Source: PALSA-1004 sp041483135
GTDB taxonomy: Bacteria; Pseudomonadota; Gammaproteobacteria; Burkholderiales; SG8-41
Assembly (NCBI GenBank): GCA_041483135.1
Contig: JBGPFE010000012.1
Span: 42,005 to 106,004, forward strand
DNA length: 64,000 nucleotides
Direction: 5' to 3'
A program made the translations under genes and the position numbers. A model generated the notes under the pieces. That model saw only the letters and a program-made list of their open reading frames with translations. It made no database searches and was not told the origin of the DNA. Each line of letters starts with the position of its first letter. Within the stretch, counting starts at the first letter, position 1. Below, piece after piece: positions 52,148 through 61,266 of the stretch.

Positions 52148-53277
52148 GTTTGTTTGAATGGCGTGCGCTCGCCCAGTTCGTCGAGATAAATTGACACGCC
52201 ACGTTTCTCGCGCTCGAGATAATCCTCGATCGCCGTCGCGAACTGTGGATGGGCAAGCCAGTGCGCGGAGCACGTCTCGACCGGCAGCAGCCCGCGCGCA
52301 ATCTTGTGTTCGCCCTGCGCGCCGCCCTCGAAGGTGGCAATGCCGTGCGCGATGCAAAACTCGATCACCTGGTAGTAGCAGGTTTCGAAATGCAGCGCAG
52401 GATGGTATTCGAGGGCGCCCCAGTAACGGCCGCATAGCCGTTGCCCGTTATGGATGTTGAGCGAAGCGGCGACCGGCCGTTGCTCGCGCATCGCGACGAT
52501 GAGCAGAATGTTTTCCGGCATGCTGCGACTGATGGCGCGGAAGAAATCGAGGTTGAGGTAGGGCGTCGAATGATGCAGGCGATAGGTTTCGCGGTAGCAG
52601 CGGTTGAAAAATACCCACGAGGCATCGGAGATCGCGCTGCCTGCAAGCCATTCGAAACTGATGCCGGCATCGCGGGCGCGGCGCCGTTCCTGCTTGATCT
52701 TCTTGCGTTTGTCGTGGTTGAGCGTGGCGAGGAAGCCGTTGAAATCGGCGTAATCCTGATTGCGCCAGTGAAACTGCACGCCATGGCGCAGCATGAGTCC
52801 GCAATCGCGTATTTCAGCGGCTTGCCCGGCAGTCGGATACAGGCAGTGCAGCGACGACGCGCTGGATTCGCGCGCGAGCTCGAGCGCCGCCATTATCAGC
52901 AGCCGGCGTTGCGCGGGAGTATTTGCCAGCAAGCGCTGGCCGGTGACCGGGGTAAACGGCACCGCGCCCAGCAACTTCGGGTAATAGCGCAGACCGTGGC
53001 GATGATAGGCGTCCGCCCACGCCCAGTCGAATACATATTCGCCGTAGGAGTGGGTTTTCAGATAAAGCGGCATGGCGCCGGCGAATGCGTCGCTCTCGCG
53101 CAATATCAGATAACACGGCGCCCAGCCGGTGTCGGCATTGGCGCACCCGGTTTCGTGCAGCGCGTTCAGGAATTCGTGCCGCAGGAACGGGTCGTCGCCG
53201 GCGAGCCGGTTCCAGTCATGCGCCGGGATCGCTGCTATCGAGTCGCGGACTTCGACGACTGGCTCGGGAGACTTCAT
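52126..53277 (-). CDS. DUF482 / COG3146 GNAT-like protein
   Basis: 383 residues. N-terminal IAAIPAHDWNRLAGDDPFLR then HEFLNALHETGCANADTGWA, and the second half EWLAGSAISDASWVFFNRCY with a GNAT fold (VAASLNIHNGQRLCGRYWGA, FEGGAQGEHKIARGLLPVET). This group (peptidoglycan biosynthesis/recognition FemAB-like, DUF482) is of uncertain function; a transferase acting on an envelope or amino-group substrate is likely. No membrane segment. Confidence 0.85.
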   Translation of the reverse strand: MKSPEPVVEVRDSIAAIPAHDWNRLAGDDPFLRHEFLNALHETGCANADTGWAPCYLILRESDAFAGAMPLYLKTHSYGEYVFDWAWADAYHRHGLRYYPKLLGAVPFTPVTGQRLLANTPAQRRLLIMAALELARESSASSLHCLYPTAGQAAEIRDCGLMLRHGVQFHWRNQDYADFNGFLATLNHDKRKKIKQERRRARDAGISFEWLAGSAISDASWVFFNRCYRETYRLHHSTPYLNLDFFRAISRSMPENILLIVAMREQRPVAASLNIHNGQRLCGRYWGALEYHPALHFETCYYQVIEFCIAHGIATFEGGAQGEHKIARGLLPVETCSAHWLAHPQFATAIEDYLEREKRGVSIYLDELGERTPFKQTQPANRD

Positions 53278-53371
53278 TCAGGCGAGGTAGTGGCGGCGCC
53301 GGTGATCGAACATGCTGGAAATGCGGACAGCGCACATTCAGTTGAGTGGTGTCAGATGATATATTAGCGCA

Positions 53372-55063
53372 ATGAAAATCGCGATTGCCCAGATCAACTG
53401 CACGGTCGGCGATCTCGCCGGCAACGTAGCGCGCATACTCGACTTCATCAAACAGGCGCGTACGCAGTCTGCGGATCTGCTCGTCACACCCGAGCTTGCG
53501 TTGTGCGGTTATCCGCCCGAGGACCTGCTGTTGCGCGATGACTTCTACCGTAACTGCGACGCGGCGCTGCACCAGCTCGCAGCGCAGATTGCCGACATCG
53601 CTGTTGTCGTCGGACACCCGCGCCAGGTCGACGGCAGGCGCTATAACGCGGCGTCCGTGATCCAGAACGGCAGCATCGTTGCTACTTACCATAAGCATAC
53701 GCTGCCCAATTACACGGTGTTCGACGAAGAGCGGTATTTCGACACCGACGACAAACCGTGCATGTTCCAGGTCAACGGCGTCAATTTCGGGGTCAATATC
53801 TGCGAGGACACCTGGGGCAAACAGGGCCCTCTGCTCGCCAATCCCGGTACCGATGGCAAGGAACTCAATCTTGGCATCAATATTTGCGCTGATTCGTGGG
53901 AGGCAGAGGCGCCTCGCGCAGCGCGTGCCGCCGGCGCGCAGGTGCTGCTGGTGCTCAACGCCTCGCCTTATCATCTGCGCAAGCAGCATTCGCGCTACGA
54001 CGTGATGCGCGAGCGGGTCGCGGAAAACGGCATGCCGCTAATCTACGTGAACATGGTCGGCGGGCAGGATGAGCTGGTGTTCGACGGCGCGTCATTCGTG
54101 CTCAATCGCACGGGTGACGTCACGCATCAGCTGCCGTTGTTCAAGGAGGCGCTCGGCATCGTTACCATCGACAACGGCGACCCGCAGCCGGGGGAGATGG
54201 CGCCCGAACGCACGCTCGAGGCCGACGTGTATGACGCGTTATGTCTCGGCGTGCGCGATTATGTGACCAAGAACGGCTTTCCCGGCGTGCTGCTCGGGCT
54301 GTCGGGCGGCATCGACTCGGCGTTGACGCTGGCGGTCGCCGCCGATGCGCTCGGCGCCGACAAGGTGCGCGCGGTGATGATGCCCTCGCAATACACGGCG
54401 AGCATCAGCCGCGAGGACGCGCGCGCCGAAGCCGAAGCGCTTGGCGTGCGTTATTCGGAGATTGCGATCAGACCGGTGTTCGACTCGTTCCTGGCTGCAT
54501 TGGCTGCGGAATTCAAGGGACTTCCTGCCGATACCACGGAGGAAAATCTGCAGTCGCGCATCCGCGGCACGTTGTTGATGGCAATGTCTAACAAAAGCGG
54601 CGCGATCGTACTCACCACCGGCAATAAGAGCGAAATGGGCACCGGTTACGCCACGCTGTATGGCGACATGGCTGGCGGCTTTGCGGTCTTGAAGGACATC
54701 AGCAAGACGCTGGTCTACCGGCTCGCTGATTACCGCAACAGCATCTCGGGAGTGATCCCGCAGCGCGTGATCACGCGCGCGCCGTCGGCCGAGCTGCGGC
54801 CCAATCAGACCGACCAGGACAGCTTGCCGCCGTACGCCGTGCTCGATGCGATCATGGAAGCGTATGTCGAGCACAATCTCGGCCCGCGCGAGATCGAGGC
54901 CAGCGGTTACAGCCGCAAGGACATCGAGCGGGTGATCAATCTGCTGCGCATCAGCGAATACAAGCGGCGCCAGGCGCCAATCGGCATCCGTATCACGCCG
55001 CGCGGCTTCGGCAAGGACTGGCGCTACCCGATCACCAACAAATACCGCCATCAGTTCGAATGA
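53372..55063 (+). CDS. nadE: Glutamine-dependent NAD+ synthetase
   Basis: 563 residues. Nitrilase-type glutaminase domain at about 1-290 (Glu41 in TPELALCGYPPEDLL, Lys108 in ATYHKHTLPNY, Cys in the NICxDxW motif) followed by the NAD synthetase domain with LLGLSGGIDSALTLAVA. It converts nicotinate adenine dinucleotide to NAD with glutamine. The protein is about 20-25 residues longer than typical because the catalytic-Cys segment occurs twice: FGVNICEDTWGKQ (Cys144) and LGINICADSWEAE (Cys172), 28 residues apart. Which Cys acts is unclear. Confidence 0.92.
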   Translation: MKIAIAQINCTVGDLAGNVARILDFIKQARTQSADLLVTPELALCGYPPEDLLLRDDFYRNCDAALHQLAAQIADIAVVVGHPRQVDGRRYNAASVIQNGSIVATYHKHTLPNYTVFDEERYFDTDDKPCMFQVNGVNFGVNICEDTWGKQGPLLANPGTDGKELNLGINICADSWEAEAPRAARAAGAQVLLVLNASPYHLRKQHSRYDVMRERVAENGMPLIYVNMVGGQDELVFDGASFVLNRTGDVTHQLPLFKEALGIVTIDNGDPQPGEMAPERTLEADVYDALCLGVRDYVTKNGFPGVLLGLSGGIDSALTLAVAADALGADKVRAVMMPSQYTASISREDARAEAEALGVRYSEIAIRPVFDSFLAALAAEFKGLPADTTEENLQSRIRGTLLMAMSNKSGAIVLTTGNKSEMGTGYATLYGDMAGGFAVLKDISKTLVYRLADYRNSISGVIPQRVITRAPSAELRPNQTDQDSLPPYAVLDAIMEAYVEHNLGPREIEASGYSRKDIERVINLLRISEYKRRQAPIGIRITPRGFGKDWRYPITNKYRHQFE

Positions 55064-55160
55064 ATGCTGCGGCATTTATCTCCTCGCATCTAAGTCTTAT
55101 ACTGGTAACCGGTAATCGGGCGCGGCAGGCGGCCGCTCAAGACAAGGCAGAGGGAGTGCA

Positions 55161-55499
55161 ATGAAAAAAATCGAAGCGATATTCAAGCCTTTCAAGCTGG
55201 ATGAAGTGCGGGAGGCGCTGTCCGAAATCGGCGTGAGTGGCCTGACCGTGACGGAGGTCAAGGGTTTCGGCCGGCAGAAAGGGCATACCGAACTCTACCG
55301 TGGCGCCGAATACGTGGTCGACTTCCTGCCCAAGGTCAAAATCGAAGTCGTGATTCCGGACAATCTGCTCGAACGCGCCGTCGACGCCATCATCAAGGCT
55401 GCGCGGACCGGCAAGATCGGCGACGGCAAAATATTCGTGACCGGTGTCGATCAAGTGATCAGGATCCGTACCGGCGAAACCAACGAAGCTGCTATTTAG
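55161..55499 (+). CDS. glnB: Nitrogen regulatory protein P-II
   Basis: 112 residues. MKKIEAIFKPFKLDEVREAL, the T-loop GRQKGHTELYRGAEYVVDFL with the uridylylated Tyr (Tyr51), and ETNEAAI at the C-terminus: a classic beta-proteobacterial GlnB. It signals nitrogen status to GlnD, GlnE, NtrB and AmtB. It is about 95 nt after nadE, a common pairing in this group. A GGGAG ribosome site precedes the ATG. Confidence 0.97.
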   Translation: MKKIEAIFKPFKLDEVREALSEIGVSGLTVTEVKGFGRQKGHTELYRGAEYVVDFLPKVKIEVVIPDNLLERAVDAIIKAARTGKIGDGKIFVTGVDQVIRIRTGETNEAAI

Positions 55500-55501
55500 C
55501 G

Positions 55502-55573
55502 ATCGTCAGGAGCGAGGTTAAGGCGTAAAAAGACGGTTCTTTCTCCTGACGCCTTACGCATGACGGCTCACGC
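55502..55573. repeat. Short-unit inverted arms (AGGCGT type) at the glnB 3' end
   Basis: GTCAGGAGCGAGGTTAAGGC and TCTCCTGACGCCTTACGCAT are roughly inverted, with short GGCGTAA-like units, between the convergent glnB and Smr genes. A hairpin terminator is plausible. Confidence 0.45.
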
Positions 55574-56117
55574 TTTTCAGCAGCACCATCACTGCGCCGC
55601 TGCCGCCGTCGACCTGGCGTGCCTGGCAGAATGCGAGCACTTCGTCGCGCTGTATCAACCAGTTTGCGACTTTGGTTTTGAGCACGGGTTCCCGGTTTTT
55701 CGAACGCAATCCCTTGCCGTGTATGATGCGCACGCAGCGCGCGCCGCTGCGGATGCAGGCATTCAGAAATTCCACCAGCAGTGCACGTGCCTCGACGGAC
55801 GTGAGTCCGTGCAGATCCAGCTCGTCCTGGATTACCCAGTGGCCGCGGCGCAGTTTTTTCAGGGTCTGCTGCGATAAGCCGTTACGCAGGTAGACCAGCT
55901 CTTCGCCGGTCTCCGTTCCAATGTCCCACGCTATGTGGTCGCTCAGGCTGTCGGCGAGCGCGGCACGCTCGTCCTGCAGCCGCTGTAGCGGGATCGGCTT
56001 GAGTTTCGGGCGCGGATGGATCACACGCCCATGGTCGGGCAGGCGGGTGACGTTCGAGAACAGCTTCTCAAACACATCGCCGTCGTCAGCGGCGGGTTGC
56101 GCGGGTCGCTTCTTCAT
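55554..56117 (-). CDS. Smr-domain endonuclease-like protein
   Basis: 187 residues from the ATG at 56117. C-terminal Smr domain: IQDELDLHGLTSVEARALLV with the LDLHG motif and VRIIHGKGLRSKNREPVLKT. The N-terminal 90 residues are basic/Pro-rich. Smr domains nick branched DNA or cleave RNA at stalled ribosomes (the SmrA/SmrB branch). It is 40 nt downstream of trxB on the same strand. Confidence 0.9.
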   Translation of the reverse strand: MKKRPAQPAADDGDVFEKLFSNVTRLPDHGRVIHPRPKLKPIPLQRLQDERAALADSLSDHIAWDIGTETGEELVYLRNGLSQQTLKKLRRGHWVIQDELDLHGLTSVEARALLVEFLNACIRSGARCVRIIHGKGLRSKNREPVLKTKVANWLIQRDEVLAFCQARQVDGGSGAVMVLLKSVSRHA

Positions 56118-56156
56118 CGCGCCATTCCGTGCCGGGCATGCACGTCGCACGCCGCA

Positions 56157-57116
56157 TCAGGCAGCGAGCGATTCGAGATATTTCTGCGCGTCGAGCGCGG
56201 CCATGCAGCCGCTGCCGGCGCTGGTCACCGCCTGGCGGTAGACGTGGTCCTGCACGTCGCCGGCGGCAAATACGCCGGGCACGCTGGTCGCGGTGGCGCC
56301 GCCATTCAGTCCGCTATGAGTGATGATGTAACCGTTCTTCATCTCGAGCTGACCGGCGAAAATTTCGGTGTTCGGACGATGCCCGATCGCGATGAACACG
56401 CCCTGCAACTGTTTGTCGGTGCTGGCGCCGGTCTTGACGTTTTTCAAGCGCATGCCGGTGACGCCCGATTTGTCGCCGAGTACTTCGTCGAGCACGTGGT
56501 CCCACAGAATCGATGTCTTGCCGGTGGCAACTTTTTCGTTGAGCTTGTCGACCAGGATCGCTTCGGCACGGAACTTGTCACGGCGGTGCACTACCGTGAC
56601 GTGGCGCGCGATATTGGACAGATACAATGCCTCTTCGACCGCGGTATTGCCCCCGCCGATTACCGCGACATCCTGCTCCTTGTAGAAAAAGCCGTCGCAT
56701 GTCGCGCAGCCTGATACGCCGCGCCCCATAAACGCCTGTTCCGACGGCAGGCCGAGATACATGGCCGATGCGCCGGTCGCAATGACCAGCGCATCGCAAG
56801 TGTAAGTGCCGTTGTCGCCGACCAGCGCCAACGGCTTGGCGGCAAGCTGCGCGGTGTGGATCTGATCGAAAATGACCTCGGTTTTGAAGCGCTCGGCGTG
56901 TTTCAGGAAGCGCTCCATCAATTCCGGCCCCTGTATGCCCATCGCGTCAGCCGGCCAGTTGTCGACGTCCGTTGTGGTCATCAACTGACCGCCTTGGGCA
57001 AGCCCGGTTATCAGTACGGGATTCAGGTTTGCGCGCGCGCCGTAGACCGCTGCAGTATAGCCGGCGGGGCCCGAACCGAGGATCAAAAGGCGGCAATGTT
57101 TGTTTGTTTTAGGCAT
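56157..57116 (-). CDS. trxB: Thioredoxin reductase
   Basis: 319 residues from the ATG at 57116 (MPKTNKHCRLLILGSGPAGY); an upstream reading of 29 residues was rejected. FAD motif LILGSGPAGYTAAVYGARAN, redox-active GCATCDGFFYKEQDVAVIGG with CxxC, and NADPH motif GGGNTAVEEALYLSNIA. It reduces thioredoxin with NADPH. Length and motifs are those of the low-molecular-weight class. Confidence 0.96.
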   Translation of the reverse strand: MPKTNKHCRLLILGSGPAGYTAAVYGARANLNPVLITGLAQGGQLMTTTDVDNWPADAMGIQGPELMERFLKHAERFKTEVIFDQIHTAQLAAKPLALVGDNGTYTCDALVIATGASAMYLGLPSEQAFMGRGVSGCATCDGFFYKEQDVAVIGGGNTAVEEALYLSNIARHVTVVHRRDKFRAEAILVDKLNEKVATGKTSILWDHVLDEVLGDKSGVTGMRLKNVKTGASTDKQLQGVFIAIGHRPNTEIFAGQLEMKNGYIITHSGLNGGATATSVPGVFAAGDVQDHVYRQAVTSAGSGCMAALDAQKYLESLAA

Positions 57117-57292
57117 TGGATGACTAACGATGGGGTGGATTTGCAAAAAAACAACATTCTGGCAGCGTATGCCATGCTCTGTCGAGCCTAAAATTAGGTT
57201 CAATACTCATTTTTAATCCCTTGGTATACAATGGAAAATAGTGTTTTTTCGCCTACTTGGGACGAACGCAAATAAGAAGATCAGGGGAACTG

Positions 57293-60200
57293 ATGAGGTG
57301 TGGTTTTTTTAGAGCGGTGGGAATCGCCGGGGTGTTGTTCGCCCTGACGTTTACTGCGTTTGCTCAGATGCCGCCAGCGACTCGTTTCGACATCACCGGC
57401 TACGCGGTGGAAGGCTCGCCGTTGCTCCGATCCGAAGATTTCTCGCGCCTTGTGTCGCCGTACATCGGCAAGCAGAAAACCGCAGCCGATGTGCAAAAAG
57501 CGCAACAGGTGTTGCAGCAGGCTTATCTCGATCTCGGCCACTGCTCGGTGCAGGTGACAGTGCCGAAAACCGAGCCCGATGCCGGTCTCGTAACTTTCCG
57601 GCTGGTGCAAACGCCGCAGCCGCTGAGCAAAGATTGCCTGCCCATGGTGGTGCTCGATGAGAAGCGTGCGACGCCGCCCGTGCCGGTGGCGCCGGGAGAA
57701 GTCGCGGTTCAGCCGTTCAAGGATGTCACTGGTGTTGCTTCAGCTGAGCCGGCACCGGCAACCGAAACTAAACCCACCATCGCGCGCGCGCCGCTGAAGC
57801 CGTTGCAGGACCGCCCGCTTGCGGTCGTGCCCACGCCGGCTGAAACCAAGCCCGCGATTGCAGCTGCGCCAACCCCACGTGAAGAGCTTGCTGCGGGTGT
57901 ATCGGTGAAACCGCTGATCGCAGCACCCGCCCAGCCCGGGCTGATCGTAACACCGGCGGGCCCGGCCACGATTGAAAAACCAGTTGCGCCACCAGCGCCG
58001 CCTGCGGCTGTTGCTGTTGCGCCGAGTCCGCCGCAAGAGGCTAAACCCGAGATTGCGTTGGCGCCTGCGCCGAAACCGCCGGTTGGGTCTGCAGCCAAGC
58101 CGGTACCTGAGACGCCGTCAGCGACGGTCGGGCCTCAGCCAGCGCCCGCTCTGAAAGCTGCGCCAGTCGTCCCTGGTGCTGAGCCGAAACCTGTGGCGGT
58201 AGAGCCCGTCAAGCCCGTCGCACCCAAACCGGAGCCCGCGCTGCGCCTAGCGGAAGCAGCGCCCGCAATTCCGATCGAGCCGGCGAAACCCGCGCCAGCA
58301 GTTGCGGCCGTGCCGGTACAGCCGGCGCCGGAACCGGCGGCCAAACCGCAACCTGTTATCGAGCCGGTCAAGGAGCAAGTCGCGGCGAAGCCTGAGCCGG
58401 CTCCAACGCCAGAAGTAAAACCGGCAGTGGCTGAAAAGCCGGTTGAATCACCCGCGCCAGTCATTGCAATGCCTGAGCCGACTCCCCGCGAACCGTCCAA
58501 GCCAGTGATTGTTGCCCCGGCAGCGGCGGTCGCCGAGCGCACCGAGCCTGTTGCGCCTGCAACGAAACCCGAATTCAAACCTGAACAACCGATCAAGGAA
58601 ACAACGCCTCCTGTCGCGATTGCCGCAGAAAAACCGGCTGAGCCGCCAATGCCTGCAATTGCAGTAGCGCCGCAACCGGAAGCGGCACCGGTTGTTGCCG
58701 CAGTGCCCGCGCCGGAGGAGAAAAAGCCTGAGCCGTCGATGGCTGCGGCAATACAGGAACCGGCTGTTGAGGACAAGGCTGCAGTTGCACAAGCAGTGCC
58801 ACCTGCTGTTGTCGCAGTCGCACCGAGCGAGCCGCAACCACCCAAACCCGTAATTGCGCTTGCGCCGCAAGCAGCGCCATCGCCAGCCGTGCCTGAGCCG
58901 CAGCCTGTGCCCAAGATAGTAGAAACACAGCCGGAACCGGCCGCGGCCTTGCCTTCGCCTGCACCAAAGCCCGAAGCAGCCCCTGCCGCAGAACCTAAGG
59001 TAAGCGAGCCAGCGGCACCCAAGACCGAACCAGCGCCCGTACCACGCGTCGCCGAAGTAGCACCCCTTGCGCCGGTGCCCACACCTGCTGCTGCCGAGTT
59101 GAAACCTGCCCCCGAGGCGGCCAAACCTGAGCCCGCTCCTGTGCCGCGTATCGCCGAAGCACCGCCGGCCAAGGAAACGCCACCTGAGAAAAAGCCCGAG
59201 CCCAAACCGGCACCGGTCGTGGTGCAGGCGCCTGTTACGCCGGCAGAGCAGGCGGCACCGGTCGAGTCACCGGCGGTTCCGGCGCCCTTGAAATTCGATA
59301 TCGAGCGCTATCTGGTCGAAGGCAACACGTTGCTCAAGCCTGACGCGATCAGCAAGGTGCTCCAGCCTTATACCGGCAAACAGAAGGATTTTGCCGACGT
59401 GCAACGCGCACTGGAGGCGCTGCAACATGCTTATCAGGCTGTCGGTTTCGGCGCGGTCCAGGTTACGCTGCCCGAACAGGAACTCGAGCGTGGCGAAGTG
59501 CATTTCGAGGTAGTCGAAACCCGTGTCGGCAAGATCGAGGTCGAGGGCAACAAGTACTATGCCGAAAGCAACATACGCAGGAGCATACCGGCTCTGAAGG
59601 AGGGTGAGACGCCCAATTCGCTCGCCATCGCGCGCAGCCTGAAAGTCGCCAACGAGAACCCGACCAAGCAAACGCAGGTGGCACTCAAAGCGGGCAGTCG
59701 GGACGGTGAGGTTGACGCCACCATCAAGGTGGTCGACGACAATCCAAGAAAGTACAGCATCAGCGTTGATAACACGGGTACCTCCCAAACCGGGCCGTTT
59801 CGTCTCGGATTTGGGTTTCAACATTCGAATTTCGGTAATCGCGACCACCAACTCACGCTGCAATACATAACCAACCCCGATCACGTGAACAAAGTGACGA
59901 TCTTTGGCGCCGGTTACCACATACCGCTCTACGGGCGCGGCGATTCAGTCGACCTCATCCTCGGGTACTCGGACGTTGACTCCGGTACCGTGCAAAATTT
60001 GTTCAACGTAAGCGGCGCCGGCCTGATCATGCTCGGGCGCTATAACCAGAACCTCAACCGTATCGGGGATTACGAACACAAGCTTGCCTATGGAATCGAC
60101 TACAAGGCTTTTCAGAATAGGGTCACGACAACTTCCGGCTCGCCCTTGGTGCCGGACATCACCCTGCATCCGCTCAGCGTTGCTTATTCAGGGGTCTGGC

Positions 60201-60826
60201 GCAATCCCGGGATCGACGTTAACTTTTACACCAGCTTGTCGTACAACGCTTTCCCGCACGGCAACGACGCCGCGCAAAGCGATTTCTATGCGTCGCGGGG
60301 CAACACCAACGTCGGCGGCGGCACCTCGGCGGAGTATGTGATCTGGAGATACGGTGGCGTCTACACCCAGCTGCTGCCTCAGGATTGGACTCTGCGTTTT
60401 GCATTTAACGGTCAAACGACCAACAATGCTTTGGTCGCCGGCGAACAATTCGGTGTGGGCGGCGCCAACAGCGTGCGCGGTTTCAACGAGCGCACCTACT
60501 CGAATGACAAAGGTTATCAATTTCAGTTTGAAGCGTACACGCCCGAACTTGCGGACAAGATTGGTTTCACCGGCGGACGCCTGAAGTTGCTTGCGTTTTT
60601 TGATGCTGCGGGTCTCGGCAGGAACTACCTGCAGCCTAGCGAGCAGACCGGTCTCAGCATCAGCAGCGTCGGGCTCGGGTTGAGATTAGCCGTTCGCGAG
60701 AAATTCAGTGTTCGCGCGGACTTCGCACAAGTGATGCACGACGGCGGCCAGGATCCGAATATGACGATACGCGACGGGCGCCGCAACTCGAATACTTTGC
60801 ATGCCTTAGCGGTCTGGATTTACTGA
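57293..60826 (+). CDS. Two-partner secretion transporter (FhaC/ShlB-like) with doubled POTRA and giant Pro/Ala/Lys/Glu linker
   Basis: 1177 residues from the ATG at 57293, supported by AGGGGA and a signal peptide ending TFTAFAQ. Typical FhaC/ShlB proteins have about 560-590. Order: (1) POTRA-like domain, about 29-110 (ATRFDITGYAVEGSPLLRSE, QQAYLDLGHCSVQVTVP). (2) About 550 residues almost wholly Pro/Ala/Lys/Glu/Val, with PEPAP, KPE and VAPAP units. (3) A second POTRA related to the first (LKFDIERYLVEGNTLLKPDA, HAYQAVGFGAVQVTLPEQEL), about 665-740. (4) Third POTRA-like region and 16-strand barrel, about 740-1177, with the conserved GANSVRGFNERTYS. It exports the partner whose gene follows. The linker may span periplasm or cell wall. 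Confidence 0.85.
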   Translation: MRCGFFRAVGIAGVLFALTFTAFAQMPPATRFDITGYAVEGSPLLRSEDFSRLVSPYIGKQKTAADVQKAQQVLQQAYLDLGHCSVQVTVPKTEPDAGLVTFRLVQTPQPLSKDCLPMVVLDEKRATPPVPVAPGEVAVQPFKDVTGVASAEPAPATETKPTIARAPLKPLQDRPLAVVPTPAETKPAIAAAPTPREELAAGVSVKPLIAAPAQPGLIVTPAGPATIEKPVAPPAPPAAVAVAPSPPQEAKPEIALAPAPKPPVGSAAKPVPETPSATVGPQPAPALKAAPVVPGAEPKPVAVEPVKPVAPKPEPALRLAEAAPAIPIEPAKPAPAVAAVPVQPAPEPAAKPQPVIEPVKEQVAAKPEPAPTPEVKPAVAEKPVESPAPVIAMPEPTPREPSKPVIVAPAAAVAERTEPVAPATKPEFKPEQPIKETTPPVAIAAEKPAEPPMPAIAVAPQPEAAPVVAAVPAPEEKKPEPSMAAAIQEPAVEDKAAVAQAVPPAVVAVAPSEPQPPKPVIALAPQAAPSPAVPEPQPVPKIVETQPEPAAALPSPAPKPEAAPAAEPKVSEPAAPKTEPAPVPRVAEVAPLAPVPTPAAAELKPAPEAAKPEPAPVPRIAEAPPAKETPPEKKPEPKPAPVVVQAPVTPAEQAAPVESPAVPAPLKFDIERYLVEGNTLLKPDAISKVLQPYTGKQKDFADVQRALEALQHAYQAVGFGAVQVTLPEQELERGEVHFEVVETRVGKIEVEGNKYYAESNIRRSIPALKEGETPNSLAIARSLKVANENPTKQTQVALKAGSRDGEVDATIKVVDDNPRKYSISVDNTGTSQTGPFRLGFGFQHSNFGNRDHQLTLQYITNPDHVNKVTIFGAGYHIPLYGRGDSVDLILGYSDVDSGTVQNLFNVSGAGLIMLGRYNQNLNRIGDYEHKLAYGIDYKAFQNRVTTTSGSPLVPDITLHPLSVAYSGVWRNPGIDVNFYTSLSYNAFPHGNDAAQSDFYASRGNTNVGGGTSAEYVIWRYGGVYTQLLPQDWTLRFAFNGQTTNNALVAGEQFGVGGANSVRGFNERTYSNDKGYQFQFEAYTPELADKIGFTGGRLKLLAFFDAAGLGRNYLQPSEQTGLSISSVGLGLRLAVREKFSVRADFAQVMHDGGQDPNMTIRDGRRNSNTLHALAVWIY

Positions 60827-61266
60827 TGCGTCGTCTGACCAGGATGTCCGGGCAGTGTAGCGCATGAGCGAAGGCCACCAAGAATTTGCCTTTAGCACTT
60901 AAGGTATTGAATTGGTTTAACAAGGCGTTGCGCTGCAAAGCGTGTGATGCTATTTGTGACGGATACAAAAGTGTGATTTTGTTCTCTTGTTTATGCTGTT
61001 GGAATGGCCTAGGGTTGACCAAATTTGTCACTTCGGGCACGAGTTTTGCGGCTAGGATATTCAATGTTTGTTTTCCGGGATTTAGCCACGGAACTAGAAA
61101 TAAAAGTTATCTGATTCAATGGTTTGAAAGGGCGGTTGGCTAACAAGCCAAAACCAGGCGGCGGAGGTCGAGGCCGCGCTGTACTTTTTTGGTACGTAGC
61201 TGACGTTTTGGGGCGTTCTGGAGATGTTGACCGGTTGAGAATTTGCTGCCGGCGTGGAGTTTGGTC
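60827..61266. other. 440-nt spacer between the two secretion genes
   Basis: No gene or repeat arm is evident. It is AT-richer than its surroundings in 60885-61140, with a TTGACC element at 61015 but no convincing -10 box. The exoprotein start is preceded by GGAG at 61256. This leader may carry regulatory sites or an RNA element, but none is recognised. Confidence 0.45.
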
